DNA of 64,000 nucleotides from assembly GCF_000237825.1 (NCBI RefSeq), contig NZ_CM001377.1:992001-1056000 (forward strand), given 5' to 3'. Of the stretch, positions 63,053-64,000 are shown piece after piece (position 1 is the stretch's first letter; every line of letters starts with the position of its first letter). A model generated the notes under the pieces. That model ran no database searches. It was not told where the DNA came from and saw only the letters and a list, made by a program, of their open reading frames with translations. Position numbers and translations under genes: made by a program. Origin of the DNA: Thermanaerovibrio velox DSM 12556 (GTDB taxonomy: Bacteria > Synergistota > Synergistia > Synergistales > Synergistaceae).

Positions 63053-63847
63053 TCACCGATTCACGCGTATCTTCAATGAATCACCGGACCCGGAAACTGT
63101 GAGCAATGCGTTGTAACTTGGCACCGCTTTCTTGGCGGGTTCCTCAGAGGCTATGAAAACCCCCACCCCCACAACCTCAGAACCAAACTCCCTGGCCATT
63201 TGAAGCATCCCCCAAACGGTGCTGCCCCCTCGCATGAAATCATCAACGACAAGAACCCTCTTGCTCTTGCCAAGCTGCCTTGTCCCCATGTACATGGTCC
63301 TAACATCTCCTGCTCCGGTGGGGAAGTGAACCGCCACAGCAGGCCCGTCGCTAGGCCTGTTCCTGAACCTGCAAATGGATAGGGGAACCCCCAGGGCATG
63401 GGCGGCAAACATGGCAATAGGTATGCCCTTTACCTCCGATGTCATGATCGTGTCCGGCTTAAGGCTTGAGAAATTAGATGCCATGATAAGACCCAACACA
63501 GAGGCAATCCTGGGGTCAAAGATAAGATCCGTGTAGTAAACGAAACCTCCGGGTAGAACCCGCTCAGGCTGAGAAAGGGTCTCTGCAATTTGCCCAAGCC
63601 ACTTTCGCCTCAGCTCATCCCCAACCCTTGGCACGAAGTAAGCCCCTCCGCTGCGACCCCTGTCAACATCCACAACACCAAGCATCTCCTCCGAAAACGC
63701 CCTGTGGATTATCTCCATGTCATCGCTTATCACCGTCTTAGACACCTCGAAATCCTGGGCTAAATCGGTAAGGGAAAGATGCCTCGACGGCCCTAACATG
63801 AAACGGGAAGCTATTCTCACTAACCTCTCTGTCCTCTGACCCTTCAT
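63053..63847 (-). CDS. purR: purine operon repressor PurR (Bacillus type)
   Basis: This PurR is unrelated to E. coli PurR: it has a winged-helix DNA-binding domain and a phosphoribosyltransferase-like domain that senses PRPP. The 264-residue product has HLSLTDLAQDFEVSKTVISDDMEII (winged helix) and the PRPP motif VLVVDDFMRGGST, with EVKGIPIAMFAAHALG between. ATG overlaps the ispE TGA (ATGA) and has GGAGG 7 nt upstream. ispE-purR is also the Bacillus order. Confidence 0.94.
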   Translation of the reverse strand: MKGQRTERLVRIASRFMLGPSRHLSLTDLAQDFEVSKTVISDDMEIIHRAFSEEMLGVVDVDRGRSGGAYFVPRVGDELRRKWLGQIAETLSQPERVLPGGFVYYTDLIFDPRIASVLGLIMASNFSSLKPDTIMTSEVKGIPIAMFAAHALGVPLSICRFRNRPSDGPAVAVHFPTGAGDVRTMYMGTRQLGKSKRVLVVDDFMRGGSTVWGMLQMAREFGSEVVGVGVFIASEEPAKKAVPSYNALLTVSGSGDSLKIRVNR

Positions 63848-64000
63848 TGGATAACCTCCGCCCGCATAAGACTTTTAACAAAACCAAAGCTCCCAAGCAT
63901 CCTGGCAGCCCTGTTCAGGCAATCATGATCTTTGAATAAGCCGAAAAATCCACTTCCGCTTCCGCAGAGACCCCACCCAAGAGCCCCTGAAGCCTCAAAC
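63844..64000 (-). CDS. ispE: 4-diphosphocytidyl-2-C-methyl-D-erythritol kinase (partial, C-terminal end)
   Basis: Only the last 51 codons are in the window; the rest lies beyond the right edge. The visible part has the third GHMP-kinase motif with WGLCGSGSGFFGLF, which fits the (M/L)SGSGPTxFGLF of IspE, and a short C-terminal helix. IspE works in the MEP pathway for isoprenoids. The identity rests on this motif and on the position before purR, as in Bacillus. Confidence 0.75.
   Translation of the reverse strand, partial: FEASGALGWGLCGSGSGFFGLFKDHDCLNRAARMLGSFGFVKSLMRAEVIQ

Overview
The window is an ordinary, tightly packed bacterial chromosome segment. It holds about 60 protein genes and seven tRNA genes. 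I see no insertion sequence, prophage, CRISPR array or rRNA, and no stretch over 300 bases without a gene, RNA or leader. Almost everything reads on the minus strand; the plus strand carries only short islands (a HisC-like/YerC pair, clpB, gltX, a two-gene membrane unit, tmcAL, rsmA and one tRNA). The gene set points to an anaerobic bacterium of medium GC that uses many AGG and ATA codons and many TTG or GTG starts. Firmicute-style regulators (PyrR, FapR, PurR, RemA, YerC) sit beside a Thermotoga-like one-cluster ferredoxin. My best guess is Synergistota, but this is inference and no marker here proves it.

Layout from left to right. 1-6.6 kb: uvrA (cut by the edge), uvrB, ftsH, hpt; then tilS and a Leu-fMet-Met tRNA array with its own promoter and terminator. 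8.4-17 kb: an arsenate-reductase-like gene, a divergent HisC-like/YerC unit, nth, a Lon-like protease, a cold-shock gene and clpB, the last two with clear divergent promoters. 17-26 kb: tRNA-Arg/Ser, a membrane-anchored SurA-like chaperone, polA, gltX, asparaginase and three poorly understood genes. 26.4-34.1 kb: a PyrR-attenuated pyrimidine operon pyrR-pyrB-pyrC-pyrK-pyrD-pyrF-pyrE, followed by folD and a TroA-like exported protein. 34.1-43.9 kb: a fatty-acid/phospholipid operon fapR-plsX-fabH-fabK-fabD-fabG-acpP-fabF with rnc at its end, and ackA-yceD-rpmF upstream. 43.9-48.3 kb: tmcAL, coaD-rsmD-trmB, tRNA-Pro, rsmA. 48.5-61.7 kb: a long minus-strand run trpS-scpA-scpB-rluB-HDOD-cmk-plsC-hflX-yicC-remA-gmk-rpoZ-coaBC-priA-der, then hup. 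61.8-64 kb: a Nif3-family gene, a ferredoxin paired with a CAU tRNA, purR and the end of ispE.

The most unusual material is not a new locus but altered family members in conserved surroundings. A HisC-like protein has lost the PLP lysine and is paired with a TrpR-like regulator. A PriA keeps its zinc region but has lost the helicase motifs. FolD has Gln at the cyclohydrolase lysine. TrmB has Cys at its catalytic Asp. GluRS lacks a large piece of its connective region. Two regulatory sites can be read directly: a PyrR attenuator in front of pyrR and a FapR operator in front of fapR. The fapR promoter has its -35 box inside the terminator of the preceding operon.
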